The position numbers and the translations under genes are program-made. Below are positions 1 through 7,553 of a stretch of DNA of 9,084 nt, one piece after another (position 1 is the stretch's first letter; the number at the start of each line of letters is the position of its first letter). The stretch covers positions 1 through 9,084 of the forward strand of contig JAITGJ010000185.1 in NCBI GenBank assembly GCA_031280705.1, read 5' to 3'. The notes beneath the pieces were generated by a model. That model was not told where the DNA came from, ran no database searches, and saw only the letters and a list, made by a program, of their open reading frames with translations. This DNA comes from Spirochaetaceae bacterium (GTDB taxonomy: Bacteria > Spirochaetota > Spirochaetia > Treponematales > Breznakiellaceae).

Positions 1-226
1 GTGTGTGGGTAAGAACCGTGCCAAATCTGGCTGTTCCGGAGCATATTACGCTTTGCCGTCTCAAACGCTTTCATTACGAGCGTATGCTACCATCGTTCGT
101 AAAAACGGTCAAGTGCCCAAAAGCGGCATGGATGCCTCTTTTGGGCGGAACGGCGGCCGGACGCGCATCATTGAGCGGCGGCGATTTATCTTTTTATTTC
201 CCCGCGCTTCCGCCATAATTGCAGGC
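1..226. other. Leader region upstream of lhr, no gene recognised
   Basis: No convincing gene lies here. The lhr frame stays open back to position 5, but the 74 residues this would add look nothing like an Lhr N-terminus, and the helicase fold starts normally at 227. The stretch contains a strong inverted repeat (115-146, listed separately). A poor promoter-like pair can be drawn, TTGAGC at 171-176 and a T/A-rich box near 194-199, but the second box matches the consensus badly, so no promoter is called. The absence of stop codons in this frame is unremarkable in GC-rich DNA of this length. The upstream gene lies outside the window. Confidence 0.5.
115..146. repeat. Inverted repeat / hairpin in the lhr leader
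   Basis: The arms GCCCAAAAG (115-123) and CTTTTGGGC (138-146) are exact reverse complements of 9 bp. Inside them, past a single C/T mismatch, GGCA (125-128) pairs with TGCC (133-136) around a four-base loop. No T-run follows on the plus strand, so it is not a classical intrinsic terminator. On the minus strand the nearest T-run is about ten bases away. It could be an RNA hairpin in the lhr 5' leader, the end of an upstream transcript, or a protein-binding palindrome. Its structure is directly visible; its role is unknown. Confidence 0.6.
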
Positions 227-3200
227 ATGGCCGGTGTGTTTCATCCCCTGATTGAGTCGTGGTTTGCGGAACAGTACGGAGCGCCCACGGCAGTCCAAAA
301 GGAAGCCTGGCCCCGGATCCTTGCGGGGGAGCACGTGCTTGCCCTGGCCCCCACAGGGAGCGGCAAAACCCTTACGGCTTTTCTCGCGGCGCTGTCCCGG
401 TTTGCGGACGGTTCCTATCCGGCGGGGTGTCTTTCAGCACTGTATGTATCGCCCCTCAAGGCGCTCAACGAGGATATACGGCGCAATCTGCTTGAGCCGC
501 TTGAGTCCCTTGAGGCGTGGTTTTCCGCGCACGGGGCGTCATTTCCCCGCGTCCGGGTGGAGACACGCTCCGGCGATACTCCGCCCGCGGCGCGGCGGCG
601 CTTTTTGGATACGCCGCCGGAAATACTTGCTGTAACGCCAGAGAGTCTGGCCATTCTGCTGCTTAATCCACGGGGACGCGCGGCTCTTTCCACGGTACGT
701 TATCTTGTGCTGGACGAGGTGCACGCGGAGCTTGGGAGCAAGCGGGGGGCCTTTCTGGTCTGTCAGGTTGACCGGCTCGCCCGCCACGCCGGGGAATTCC
801 AGCGGGTGGGCCTTTCCGCCACGGTAAATCCCCCGGGCGCGGCGGCGGAGTTGGTGGGCGGGCTGGAAGCGGTGGACGGGGAGCGTGGGTTGTGGCGGGA
901 ACGGCCCGTTACGATTGTGTCGCCCGCCGCGGAAAAGCGCATTACGCTGGTTGTTGATTTTCCTTCCCCCGCAGGGGACGAGGGAGAAACGCCGCCGGGT
1001 CCCGGCGATGCCGGGGATGCCGCCGCGATGGTTGACCGGTACGGGAAGCGCTATACGGCGCTGGTAAACACGATTCGCGCGCGGATACGGGAAAATCGCA
1101 CGGTTCTTGTTTTTACCGATTCGCGCCAGCGGGCGGAACGGATCGCCCTGCTGATAAACCGTGATACGGACGGGGAGCCCCTTGCCTGGGCGCACCACGG
1201 GTCCCTTTCCCGCGAAATACGGAGCGCCGTGGAAAAGCGCCTGGCCGGGGGGACGCTTCCCTGTGTGGTGGCAACATCATCGCTTGAGCTTGGCATCGAC
1301 ATCGGCAGCGCCGATGAAGTCATTCTCGCGGGAACGCCCGCAAGCGCCGCTTCGGCCATTCAGCGGATTGGACGGTCGGGCCATCAGGCGGGCGCGGAAA
1401 GCCGGGGCCGCATCATTCCGTTCCACGGCCTTGACCTGCTCCAGGCCGCCGCCGCCGTGGGGGCGGTGCGGGAACGGGAAATCGAACCGGCGCGGCCCGT
1501 GAAGAATCCACTGGACCTGCTTGCGCAGGTGATTCTTGAACTGTGCGTGGAACAGAGCTGGCATCGTGATGCGCTGTACCGGACGCTCCGTGGTTTTGTG
1601 GTGTTCCGCACGCTCACCCGCGCGGCGTTTGATCAGACCATAAAAATGCTCACGGGGTATTACGCGGAAAGCCGTGTGCGGGAACTCAAAAACCGCCTCT
1701 ACCGGGACGGGGATATGCTTGAGGCGGCGCCCGGTGTGCAGCTGCTTCTCTATACGTCAGGCGGCGTTATTGCCAACCGGGGGTACTATTCCCTGCGGCT
1801 CGCGGACGGCACAAAAATCGGCGAGCTTGATGAGGAATTTGTGTGGGAACGGCGGCTTGGCGACCGCTTTGAATTCGGGAACCAATCGTGGATTATCGCC
1901 GCCATCGGCGCGGAAGCGGTAACGGCGGTTCCTTCGCCGCTGCGGGAAGAGGCCGTGCCGTTTTACCACGCGGAAGCGGTATTCCGCAGCCCCGTACTGG
2001 CGCGGCGTATGCTCGAAATTCTTGCGGCGTTCGACCGCGCCGAAAACACCCGGCCCGGCAGCGCCCTTACCGGCAACGGCGGCAACGGCGACGGCGGCGG
2101 CTGGATAACGCTTCCGGACGCGCCGGAGTGTTTTTCCCGCGAAGCCGCCGGGGTGCTTTCCGCATACCTGTTGGGCCAGAAGGAGGCCCAGCAGGGAGCG
2201 CCGCTTCCCGGCCCGCGCCATATTCCGGTGGAGATTATAACCGATCCGCTGCTCCGCCCCGGCGCTGTTCCGGTGATTCTGCACACCTTCCGGGGCGGGG
2301 CGGTCAATCATCCTTTGGCGATGGCCCTTTCCCAACTGCTTGAAAATGACGCGGGGACGCGGATAGAAAGCGCCGTTGATGACAACGCCATTATGATAAT
2401 GATCCCCGCGCCGTCCGATGAAGGCCCGGAGGCGTTGCTGCGGCGGGCGCTGGAGCAGCTCGCCGGGAATACGCGGGGAGAAAACCTGTTTCGCCGCCGT
2501 CTGGTAAGTTCCGGCATTTTTGGCGCGGCGTTTCGGGAGGCGGCGGAACGTTCGCTCCTTCTTCCCAAAACAAGTCCCGGCAAGCGTCTCCCCCTGTGGA
2601 TCACCCGGGAGCGCTCCCGGCGGCTTTTCGATGCGGTCCTCGGGTTTGACGATTTTCCCGCTGTTGCCGAAGCATGGCGGGAATGTCTCGAAGACCGGTT
2701 CGACCTTGCCGCGTTTGCCGCGCTGCTCAATGACACGGTTTCCGGCGCGGTAACCTTTTCGTTTTTTACGCGGCGCGCGCCCTCGCCCTTTGCGCGGGAA
2801 ATCCTCTGGAAAGATACCAGCCGCCTCATGTATCAATACGATGAACGTCCGGACCTCCAGAATGCGGCGGACGGCGGGCGTGTTTCGCTCGCGGACCGGA
2901 TCATCCGCGAGGCGCTGGACGGGAAAACGGAGCGGCCCCGCCTGGACGCGGCCCAGGTACGGGACTTTTGCGCCCGGCTCAGGCGCGAAAAAGAAGGCTG
3001 GGCCCCTCATGATGAAAAAAGCCTTTGGGAATGGGTGCGTGAGCGTATTGCGATTCCGCTGGACGAGTGGGAAACGCTTTCCGCGTTTTTTCCGCCGGAA
3101 CTCCGGGAAGCGCTCGCGCGGGACGAAAGTCTCGGCGGGCGCATCCAGGTGATCCGCCGCGCGGGGGCCGCCATCGCTTCCGTGGTACACCGGGAAGAGG

Positions 3201-4771
3201 CCGTTTCCTGGGCAGGGGAGGCCCTCGCTTTTCTTGGCCCCTGGCTCCGTTTTGAAGGCCCCCTTTTGCCTGACCGTATCGGGGCGATCTTTGGAACAGC
3301 CCCGCCCCCGCTTGCAGACGCGCTCCACGCCCTTGAAGAAACGGGAGACCTGATAAGCGGGCTCGCCATATATGGCGACACCATTCCTGGCGACGCCATT
3401 CCTGGCGACGCCATTCCTGGTGAAAAGTCCGGCGCGGGGCATCTTGTATGCGACCGGGAAAACTTTGAAATGCTCCTCCGGCTTGCGCGAAAACAGGCGC
3501 GGCCACACACGCCGGAACGGCCGCCCGCGCTTATCGTTCCCTTTTTGGCGCGGCGGCAGGGTCTTCTGCACGGCGAAACGGCGGGGTTTCCCTGGGAACG
3601 GCTCCGTCTATTTACCGCGCCGCTTTCCCTCTGGGAAAGCGACATCTTTCCCGCGCGGGAACCGGGTTATGACGGCGCGGCGCTGGACCGGGAGCTTGGC
3701 CGGGGAAATCTCCTCTGGTTTGCCGCGGGCAGGGAGCGGGTAGGGTTTGCAAACAGCGATGAACTGGACCTCATTTTTTCGCCGGAAGCCGGCGCAACGC
3801 CGGAAAAGGGCGCCTTTGCCGGGCTGCTTGCATCGGGCTTTCTCGACATTCCCCGTGATTTCCCTGAAATCCGGGACCAGCTCGCGCTGGATACCCGCGC
3901 CGCCCTGGAAATTTTTTGGGAGGCGGTATGGGCGGGCCTTATCGCCGCGGACAGTTTTGAGCCGCTCCGCCGGGGCGTGGAACATGGCTTTGTGCCGCCT
4001 GATCTCCGGGAGGCAATTTCCCGGTCCGCCCGGCGCGGAAGGCGGCATATCCCGCGGGCGCTGAGGAGCGGCCCGCGCGCCGGCCGGCTTGTTCCGGGCC
4101 GCTGGTATGCGCTTGCGCGGGACGAGGGCCTTGAAATGGACAGCCTTGACGCGGAAGAACTGAACCGCGACCGGGTACGGCTTCTCCTTGATCGCTGGGG
4201 CGTGCTTGCCCGGCCCTTTCTGGAGCGGGAAACGAGCGCCCTTTCCTGGAGCGCCCTGCTTCCCACGCTCCGCCGCATGGAACTTGCCGGAGAAGTTGCC
4301 GTGGGCCGGTATTTTGGCGGGATTAACTCACTGCAATTTGCCCGGCCCGGCGTTGAGCAGGAACTTGAAGCGGCGGGTGATGAGCGGGGCGTCTACTGGA
4401 TGAATGCCGTGGACAGCGCGAGCCCTGCCGGACTCGATATTGAGATCGCGGACGCCGCTGCCCCGCACGGCCGCCTGCCCGCGCGTACCCCCGCATCGCG
4501 GCTATGCTTCCGGGGCGCGGAACTTGCCGCCGCCGCGCGGCGCGGCGGTCAGGAACTCGACCTGTTCGTACCCCCGCATGACGGGGACATGCCCGCGATT
4601 CTGGATTTTCTCGTCCGCGCCCGGCAGGGCCGCATCACGGTGGAAAAAATAAACGGCGAAAACGCCCTCAAAAGCCCCTGGGCCGCCGCGCTCCGGGACG
4701 CGGGGTTTTTGCCGGACCGGAACGGCCTTGTCCACTATCCGGGGAACGCCGCCGGATCCCGCCGGGGATAA
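227..4771 (+). CDS. lhr: Lhr-type ATP-dependent DEAD/DEAH helicase, long form with C-terminal region
   Basis: A 1514-residue superfamily 2 helicase of the Lhr family: cytoplasmic ATP-driven 3'-5' DNA translocases linked to DNA repair. The helicase motifs are complete: Walker A APTGSGKT (41-48), motif Ia SPLKALN (75-81), TPESL (137-141), DEVH (163-166), SAT (197-199), FTDSRQRAE (296-304), HHGSLS (323-328), ATSSLELGIDIG (349-360) and QRIGRSGH (379-386). Lhr-core signatures follow: VPFYHAE (577-583), HTFRGGAVNHPLA (686-698) and PSPFA (852-856). The remaining ~640 residues are the Lhr C-terminal region, with winged-helix-like blocks (about 995-1045 and 1318-1380, including GRYFGGINSLQFA) and a typical end block VEKINGE (1472-1478). 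Length fits full Lhr (E. coli about 1540), not the ~820-residue ligase-associated form. ATG 227 is chosen because homology begins there; its ribosome site is weak (GCAGG, 221-225). Oddities are a glycine-rich linker (617-625) and a GDAIP tandem repeat (1050-1064). The frame is intact. In E. coli the C-terminal region has uracil-DNA glycosylase activity; I cannot confirm the catalytic residue here. Confidence 0.95.
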   Translation: MAGVFHPLIESWFAEQYGAPTAVQKEAWPRILAGEHVLALAPTGSGKTLTAFLAALSRFADGSYPAGCLSALYVSPLKALNEDIRRNLLEPLESLEAWFSAHGASFPRVRVETRSGDTPPAARRRFLDTPPEILAVTPESLAILLLNPRGRAALSTVRYLVLDEVHAELGSKRGAFLVCQVDRLARHAGEFQRVGLSATVNPPGAAAELVGGLEAVDGERGLWRERPVTIVSPAAEKRITLVVDFPSPAGDEGETPPGPGDAGDAAAMVDRYGKRYTALVNTIRARIRENRTVLVFTDSRQRAERIALLINRDTDGEPLAWAHHGSLSREIRSAVEKRLAGGTLPCVVATSSLELGIDIGSADEVILAGTPASAASAIQRIGRSGHQAGAESRGRIIPFHGLDLLQAAAAVGAVREREIEPARPVKNPLDLLAQVILELCVEQSWHRDALYRTLRGFVVFRTLTRAAFDQTIKMLTGYYAESRVRELKNRLYRDGDMLEAAPGVQLLLYTSGGVIANRGYYSLRLADGTKIGELDEEFVWERRLGDRFEFGNQSWIIAAIGAEAVTAVPSPLREEAVPFYHAEAVFRSPVLARRMLEILAAFDRAENTRPGSALTGNGGNGDGGGWITLPDAPECFSREAAGVLSAYLLGQKEAQQGAPLPGPRHIPVEIITDPLLRPGAVPVILHTFRGGAVNHPLAMALSQLLENDAGTRIESAVDDNAIMIMIPAPSDEGPEALLRRALEQLAGNTRGENLFRRRLVSSGIFGAAFREAAERSLLLPKTSPGKRLPLWITRERSRRLFDAVLGFDDFPAVAEAWRECLEDRFDLAAFAALLNDTVSGAVTFSFFTRRAPSPFAREILWKDTSRLMYQYDERPDLQNAADGGRVSLADRIIREALDGKTERPRLDAAQVRDFCARLRREKEGWAPHDEKSLWEWVRERIAIPLDEWETLSAFFPPELREALARDESLGGRIQVIRRAGAAIASVVHREEAVSWAGEALAFLGPWLRFEGPLLPDRIGAIFGTAPPPLADALHALEETGDLISGLAIYGDTIPGDAIPGDAIPGEKSGAGHLVCDRENFEMLLRLARKQARPHTPERPPALIVPFLARRQGLLHGETAGFPWERLRLFTAPLSLWESDIFPAREPGYDGAALDRELGRGNLLWFAAGRERVGFANSDELDLIFSPEAGATPEKGAFAGLLASGFLDIPRDFPEIRDQLALDTRAALEIFWEAVWAGLIAADSFEPLRRGVEHGFVPPDLREAISRSARRGRRHIPRALRSGPRAGRLVPGRWYALARDEGLEMDSLDAEELNRDRVRLLLDRWGVLARPFLERETSALSWSALLPTLRRMELAGEVAVGRYFGGINSLQFARPGVEQELEAAGDERGVYWMNAVDSASPAGLDIEIADAAAPHGRLPARTPASRLCFRGAELAAAARRGGQELDLFVPPHDGDMPAILDFLVRARQGRITVEKINGENALKSPWAAALRDAGFLPDRNGLVHYPGNAAGSRRG
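3374..3418 (+). repeat. Three-copy 15-bp in-frame tandem repeat inside lhr
   Basis: Three head-to-tail 15-bp units start at 3374, 3389 and 3404. Units 2 and 3 are identical (GGCGACGCCATTCCT) and unit 1 differs at one base (A for G at 3380). They encode GDTIP-GDAIP-GDAIP at residues 1050-1064 of Lhr, followed by GE. The block lies directly after a winged-helix-like segment of the C-terminal region, where a flexible loop is plausible. Since the unit length is divisible by three, copy-number change by slippage would alter loop length without breaking the frame. Confidence 0.9.
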
Positions 4772-4779
4772 ACTAGGTA

Positions 4780-4818
4780 GTGTCTGTCCATAAAACCGGT
4801 TACTTTATGAACAGACAC
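4780..4818. repeat. 15-bp near-perfect inverted repeat downstream of lhr
   Basis: GTGTCTGTCCATAAA (4780-4794) and TTTATGAACAGACAC (4804-4818) are reverse complements in 14 of 15 positions; the one mismatch is C4788 against A4810. The centre is a 9-base spacer, and AACCGGTT (4794-4801) within it is itself palindromic. The element begins 9 bases after the lhr stop codon. No T-tract follows the right arm, so a classical intrinsic terminator is not supported, although the transcript would fold into a solid hairpin capping the lhr mRNA. The arms also resemble the terminal inverted repeats of small mobile elements, and two such ends facing each other across 9 bases could be a deletion relic. Terminator-like hairpin, operator and element relic all remain possible. 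Confidence 0.6.
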
Positions 4819-4948
4819 GGATTTCGCCAAAAAACGGAAAAATACGCCATTTCGCCCTGCTTACGGCGCATATCAGGGGATAATACACACAACAAAAACC
4901 GTCCAAATGCTGAAATTTTATCTCCGGGGGGGTATCGTTTTTTATAAC

Positions 4949-4953
4949 GAGGA
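4949..4953 (+). promoter_or_regulatory. Ribosome binding site deciding the kinase start
   Basis: GAGGA is followed by a 7-base A-rich spacer and ATG at 4961. The earlier in-frame ATG at 4907 has no purine-rich site in front of it. This favours 4961 as the start. Short CGTT/AACG complementarity (4936-4939 with 4946-4949) touches the first base of the site, but the stem is too small to claim control. Farther upstream, TAATAC (4881-4886) or GATAAT (4879-4884) could serve as a -10 box, but neither has a good -35 partner. Confidence 0.7.
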
Positions 4954-4960
4954 TACAAAA

Positions 4961-7126
4961 ATGGCGATATGGATGGGCGGAGGCGCCATCGTACTGACGC
5001 TGCTCTTTGTGGCGGGCGCCCTTGCGCGGCGGCTGAACCGTCAAAACAAACCGGAGCGCGTGTCTGCCGAAACGGCCGTGGCCGGGCTGGAAACGGTCCG
5101 CGAGCTTGAGACGGCCCTCCGCCGGGCGGAAGCGGCGGATCAGGCAAAAAGCGTTTTTCTCGCAAATACCAGCCACGAAATCCGCACGCCGATGAACGCG
5201 ATTATCGGCATGGCGGAACTGATACTCCGCGAAGAAATCAATCCCGTAGTATATGAACACACGGCAAATATCAAACAGGCGGCGGAAAATCTTCTTACGA
5301 TCGTAAATGACATACTGGATTTTTCAAAAATAGAATCGGGCAGGATTGAAATTACGCCCGTGGGGTATCGGCTTTCTTCGCTGCTCAATGACGTTATTAC
5401 CATTACCCGCGCAAAAATTATGGAAAAACCGGTTATGTTTATTGCCAACATTGATTCCGCCCTCCCCGATGCCCTTGAAGGCGATATTGTCCGGCTCCGG
5501 CAGGTACTTACCAATGTGCTGTCAAACGCGGTCAAGTACACCCGCGAAGGATTTATCGCCCTTTCGGTTGCAGGCGAAACCGAATGGGGCCGGGTAACGC
5601 TCAAATTTACCGTAACCGATTCCGGCATCGGGATAAAAAAAGAAGATAAAAAACGGCTTTTTGAAAACTATTCCCGGTTTGACCGCGATATCAACGCGGG
5701 GATTGAAGGCACGGGACTCGGCCTTCCCATAGCGCAGAATCTCTGTCAGCTTATGGGCGGCAAAATTACTGTTGATAGTGAATACGGCATGGGATCTTCA
5801 TTCACCGTAACGGTGTCCCAGAAAACCGCCGTGCTCCCCGGCGAAGGCTGGACCTCCGGCGCGGCATTTGTGCCTGAACCAAAGGACCGGTTTGCCGCGG
5901 TGGAAAATCCGGAAAACAAAAATATACTGTTCTATACCACCCGCCAGTCTTACGGCGAATCGTGGGCGTGGTCCGCGCGGAACCTTGGGGTTGCCTGTAC
6001 GCTGGCGATAAAGGAGGCGGAATTTATCGACGCCCTCAACAGGGAATCCTACAGCCACGTCATGGTGTCCCATTTTCTGTTTGAAAACGCGGAAAAAATC
6101 ATACATACAACCGTGTTCGAAAAGCAGCCGCCGGTACTGATGCGGATAAGCGAATACGGCAAAACGTCGCCCGATCCCTGGTCCATCAACACGCCGCTTC
6201 ATACGCTCATTCTTGCGAATGTGCTCAACGGCAGAACCGCCGCCTGGAATGCCGCCGTTCGGCGCGGGGCGGATTATCACTTTACCGCGCCGGGCGCGGC
6301 CGTGCTTGTGGTTGATGATGTTGCCACCAACCTTAAAGTCGCGCAGGGACTGCTCGCCCCCTACCGTATGCGGATAGATACCGCCGGGTCGGGAGAAGAC
6401 GCGCTGCGTCTGGCGCGGGAAAAGCGCTACGACATCATCATTCTCGATCACATGATGCCCGGCATGGACGGCATGGAAACGGCGCGGCAACTGCGCGGCA
6501 TGGCCCGCGACAATCCCTGGTTTGACGAGGTGCCGGTTATCGCCCTGACCGCCAATGCCGTTTCGGGAACAAGGGAACTGTTCATCGAAAATGGCTTTAA
6601 TGATTATCTTGCCAAGCCGGTTGACCTGATGGAACTGGAACATGCGCTTGACAAATGGCTCCCCGATGAAAAGAAACAGGCGCCCATTCACCGGCAGGAA
6701 CAGGCCGCGCCTCCCCATATCAGCATTTCCGGCATTGACGCGGCAGAGGGGCTTTCCCGGTGCGGCGGCAATTGGAAAACATACGCCGGCGCGCTGGACC
6801 TGTTTTGCGTGGAAAATCTTTCACGGATTCAGGATATAAAGCAGTGCCTTACGGAGGGTAATCTCAAGGACTACACGACTCTGATTCACGGCATCAAGGG
6901 CGCAAGCGATGCGGTGGGAGCCGTGGAACTCGCGGCGCAGGCAAAAATGCTGGAAGACTCGGCAAAGAGCGGCAACACCGAACATATCCGCGCGGGATCG
7001 CCCGCGTTCCTTCTGGAACTGGCCATGCTGATCCACCATGTCAGAATGGAAATGTCCCGCCCCGGAAGCCCGCTTACTCCCCGGAAGCCGGAAGGGGATC
7101 AAGCAGAAGAACATCTCCCGGCATAA
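4961..7126 (+). CDS. Hybrid sensor histidine kinase: TM-HisKA-HATPase-pseudoREC-REC-Hpt
   Basis: A 721-residue multi-step phosphorelay kinase anchored in the inner membrane. Residues 3-22 form a single hydrophobic segment. A charged, probably coiled-coil linker (about 23-60) leads to HisKA with H-box SHEIRTPMN (phospho-His72). HATPase_c follows, with N-box (N185, N189), G1 box DSGIGI (220-225), F-box region (233-240) and G2 box GTGLGL (250-255). Residues about 320-425 resemble a receiver fold but lack the acidic pocket: the strand-3 site reads HVMVSH, with Ser370 where the phospho-Asp would be. A complete receiver follows (about 446-568): D452/D453, phospho-Asp496 in ILDHMMPGMDG, T530 and K552. 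Hpt carries HGIKGAS with His643. No PAS, Cache, HAMP or periplasmic domain fits before HisKA, so the signal input is unknown and may come from a partner protein. No DNA-binding output domain is present either. The last 53 bp overlap the convergent DUF192 gene. A start at 4907 would add 18 residues but lacks a ribosome site. Confidence 0.93.
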   Translation: MAIWMGGGAIVLTLLFVAGALARRLNRQNKPERVSAETAVAGLETVRELETALRRAEAADQAKSVFLANTSHEIRTPMNAIIGMAELILREEINPVVYEHTANIKQAAENLLTIVNDILDFSKIESGRIEITPVGYRLSSLLNDVITITRAKIMEKPVMFIANIDSALPDALEGDIVRLRQVLTNVLSNAVKYTREGFIALSVAGETEWGRVTLKFTVTDSGIGIKKEDKKRLFENYSRFDRDINAGIEGTGLGLPIAQNLCQLMGGKITVDSEYGMGSSFTVTVSQKTAVLPGEGWTSGAAFVPEPKDRFAAVENPENKNILFYTTRQSYGESWAWSARNLGVACTLAIKEAEFIDALNRESYSHVMVSHFLFENAEKIIHTTVFEKQPPVLMRISEYGKTSPDPWSINTPLHTLILANVLNGRTAAWNAAVRRGADYHFTAPGAAVLVVDDVATNLKVAQGLLAPYRMRIDTAGSGEDALRLAREKRYDIIILDHMMPGMDGMETARQLRGMARDNPWFDEVPVIALTANAVSGTRELFIENGFNDYLAKPVDLMELEHALDKWLPDEKKQAPIHRQEQAAPPHISISGIDAAEGLSRCGGNWKTYAGALDLFCVENLSRIQDIKQCLTEGNLKDYTTLIHGIKGASDAVGAVELAAQAKMLEDSAKSGNTEHIRAGSPAFLLELAMLIHHVRMEMSRPGSPLTPRKPEGDQAEEHLPA

Positions 7127-7553
7127 TTCCCGCGCGGTCAAACCAGCCCCGGGGTACTTCCAGCGCGTAACGCACCGAGCGGCTTGACCGTATCGCGGTG
7201 CGGTCCCGCGGCCGCATATCGTGCATTTCCAGTATCTTCCCGTTCCATGCAATGTAGGCAATGGAAAGGGGAATCAGGGTGTTTTCCATCCAGAAGGAAA
7301 GAATCTGATCCTGCCGGAACACAAACAGCATTCCTTCTCCGTCGGCAAGCGCGGTGCGGAACATGAGGCCCCTGCCCAGTTCTTCTTCGGTACGGGCGAT
7401 TTCCGCGCGGACCGCGATACGCTCCCCGTTACTCCGTTCAATGAACAGTTCCCGCGCGGCGAGTTTTTGCGGCCGGCCTGAATTGCCCGCACAGCCCGCC
7501 GTGCCGGTAACGGAAGCCAGAATCAGCAGAAAAACTGACGCCCTAAAAATCAT
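7074..7553 (-). CDS. DUF192-family lipoprotein
   Basis: A 159-residue protein. Residues 1-20 are a lipoprotein signal with lipobox TAGC, predicting Cys21 as the acylated N-terminus. The mature part matches DUF192: GLMFR (62-66), GMLFVF (74-79), SFWMENTLIPLSIAYI (86-101), then YALEVPRGW (129-137) and an ending around GIMPGDVLLLD (142-152). The family is widespread, small and secreted or membrane-attached; its biochemical function is not established. ATG 7553 is chosen because it gives a clean signal peptide and has AGGA (complement of 7562-7565) 8 bases upstream. A start at 7610 would put 19 polar residues before the signal. The gene overlaps the end of the upstream hypothetical gene by 11 bp, which suggests translational coupling. 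Its own 3' end overlaps the kinase gene tail to tail by 53 bp. Confidence 0.9.
   Translation of the reverse strand: MIFRASVFLLILASVTGTAGCAGNSGRPQKLAARELFIERSNGERIAVRAEIARTEEELGRGLMFRTALADGEGMLFVFRQDQILSFWMENTLIPLSIAYIAWNGKILEMHDMRPRDRTAIRSSRSVRYALEVPRGWFDRAGIMPGDVLLLDPLPASGE

Noticed and set aside
171..199. Sigma-70 promoter for lhr (TTGAGC with a 17-base spacer)
   Set aside because: The downstream box is a poor match to TATAAT and the region is simply T-rich.
5..226. N-terminal extension of Lhr from a GTG at position 5 (74 extra residues)
   Set aside because: The added residues are low in hydrophobic pattern and unlike any Lhr N-terminus, they span a strong hairpin, and the normal helicase start follows ATG 227.
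1757..3571. 604-residue minus-strand open frame opposite lhr
   Set aside because: It is a GC-driven shadow of the helicase gene: its composition is dominated by Arg, Pro and Gly, no domain is recognisable, and the sense frame carries the full Lhr motif set.
4780..4818. Calling the inverted repeat a rho-independent terminator
   Set aside because: Neither arm is followed by a T-tract on the relevant strand; a terminator role remains possible but cannot be asserted.
4907..4960. Longer kinase start at ATG 4907
   Set aside because: No ribosome site precedes it, whereas ATG 4961 has GAGGA at ideal spacing and begins directly with the membrane segment.
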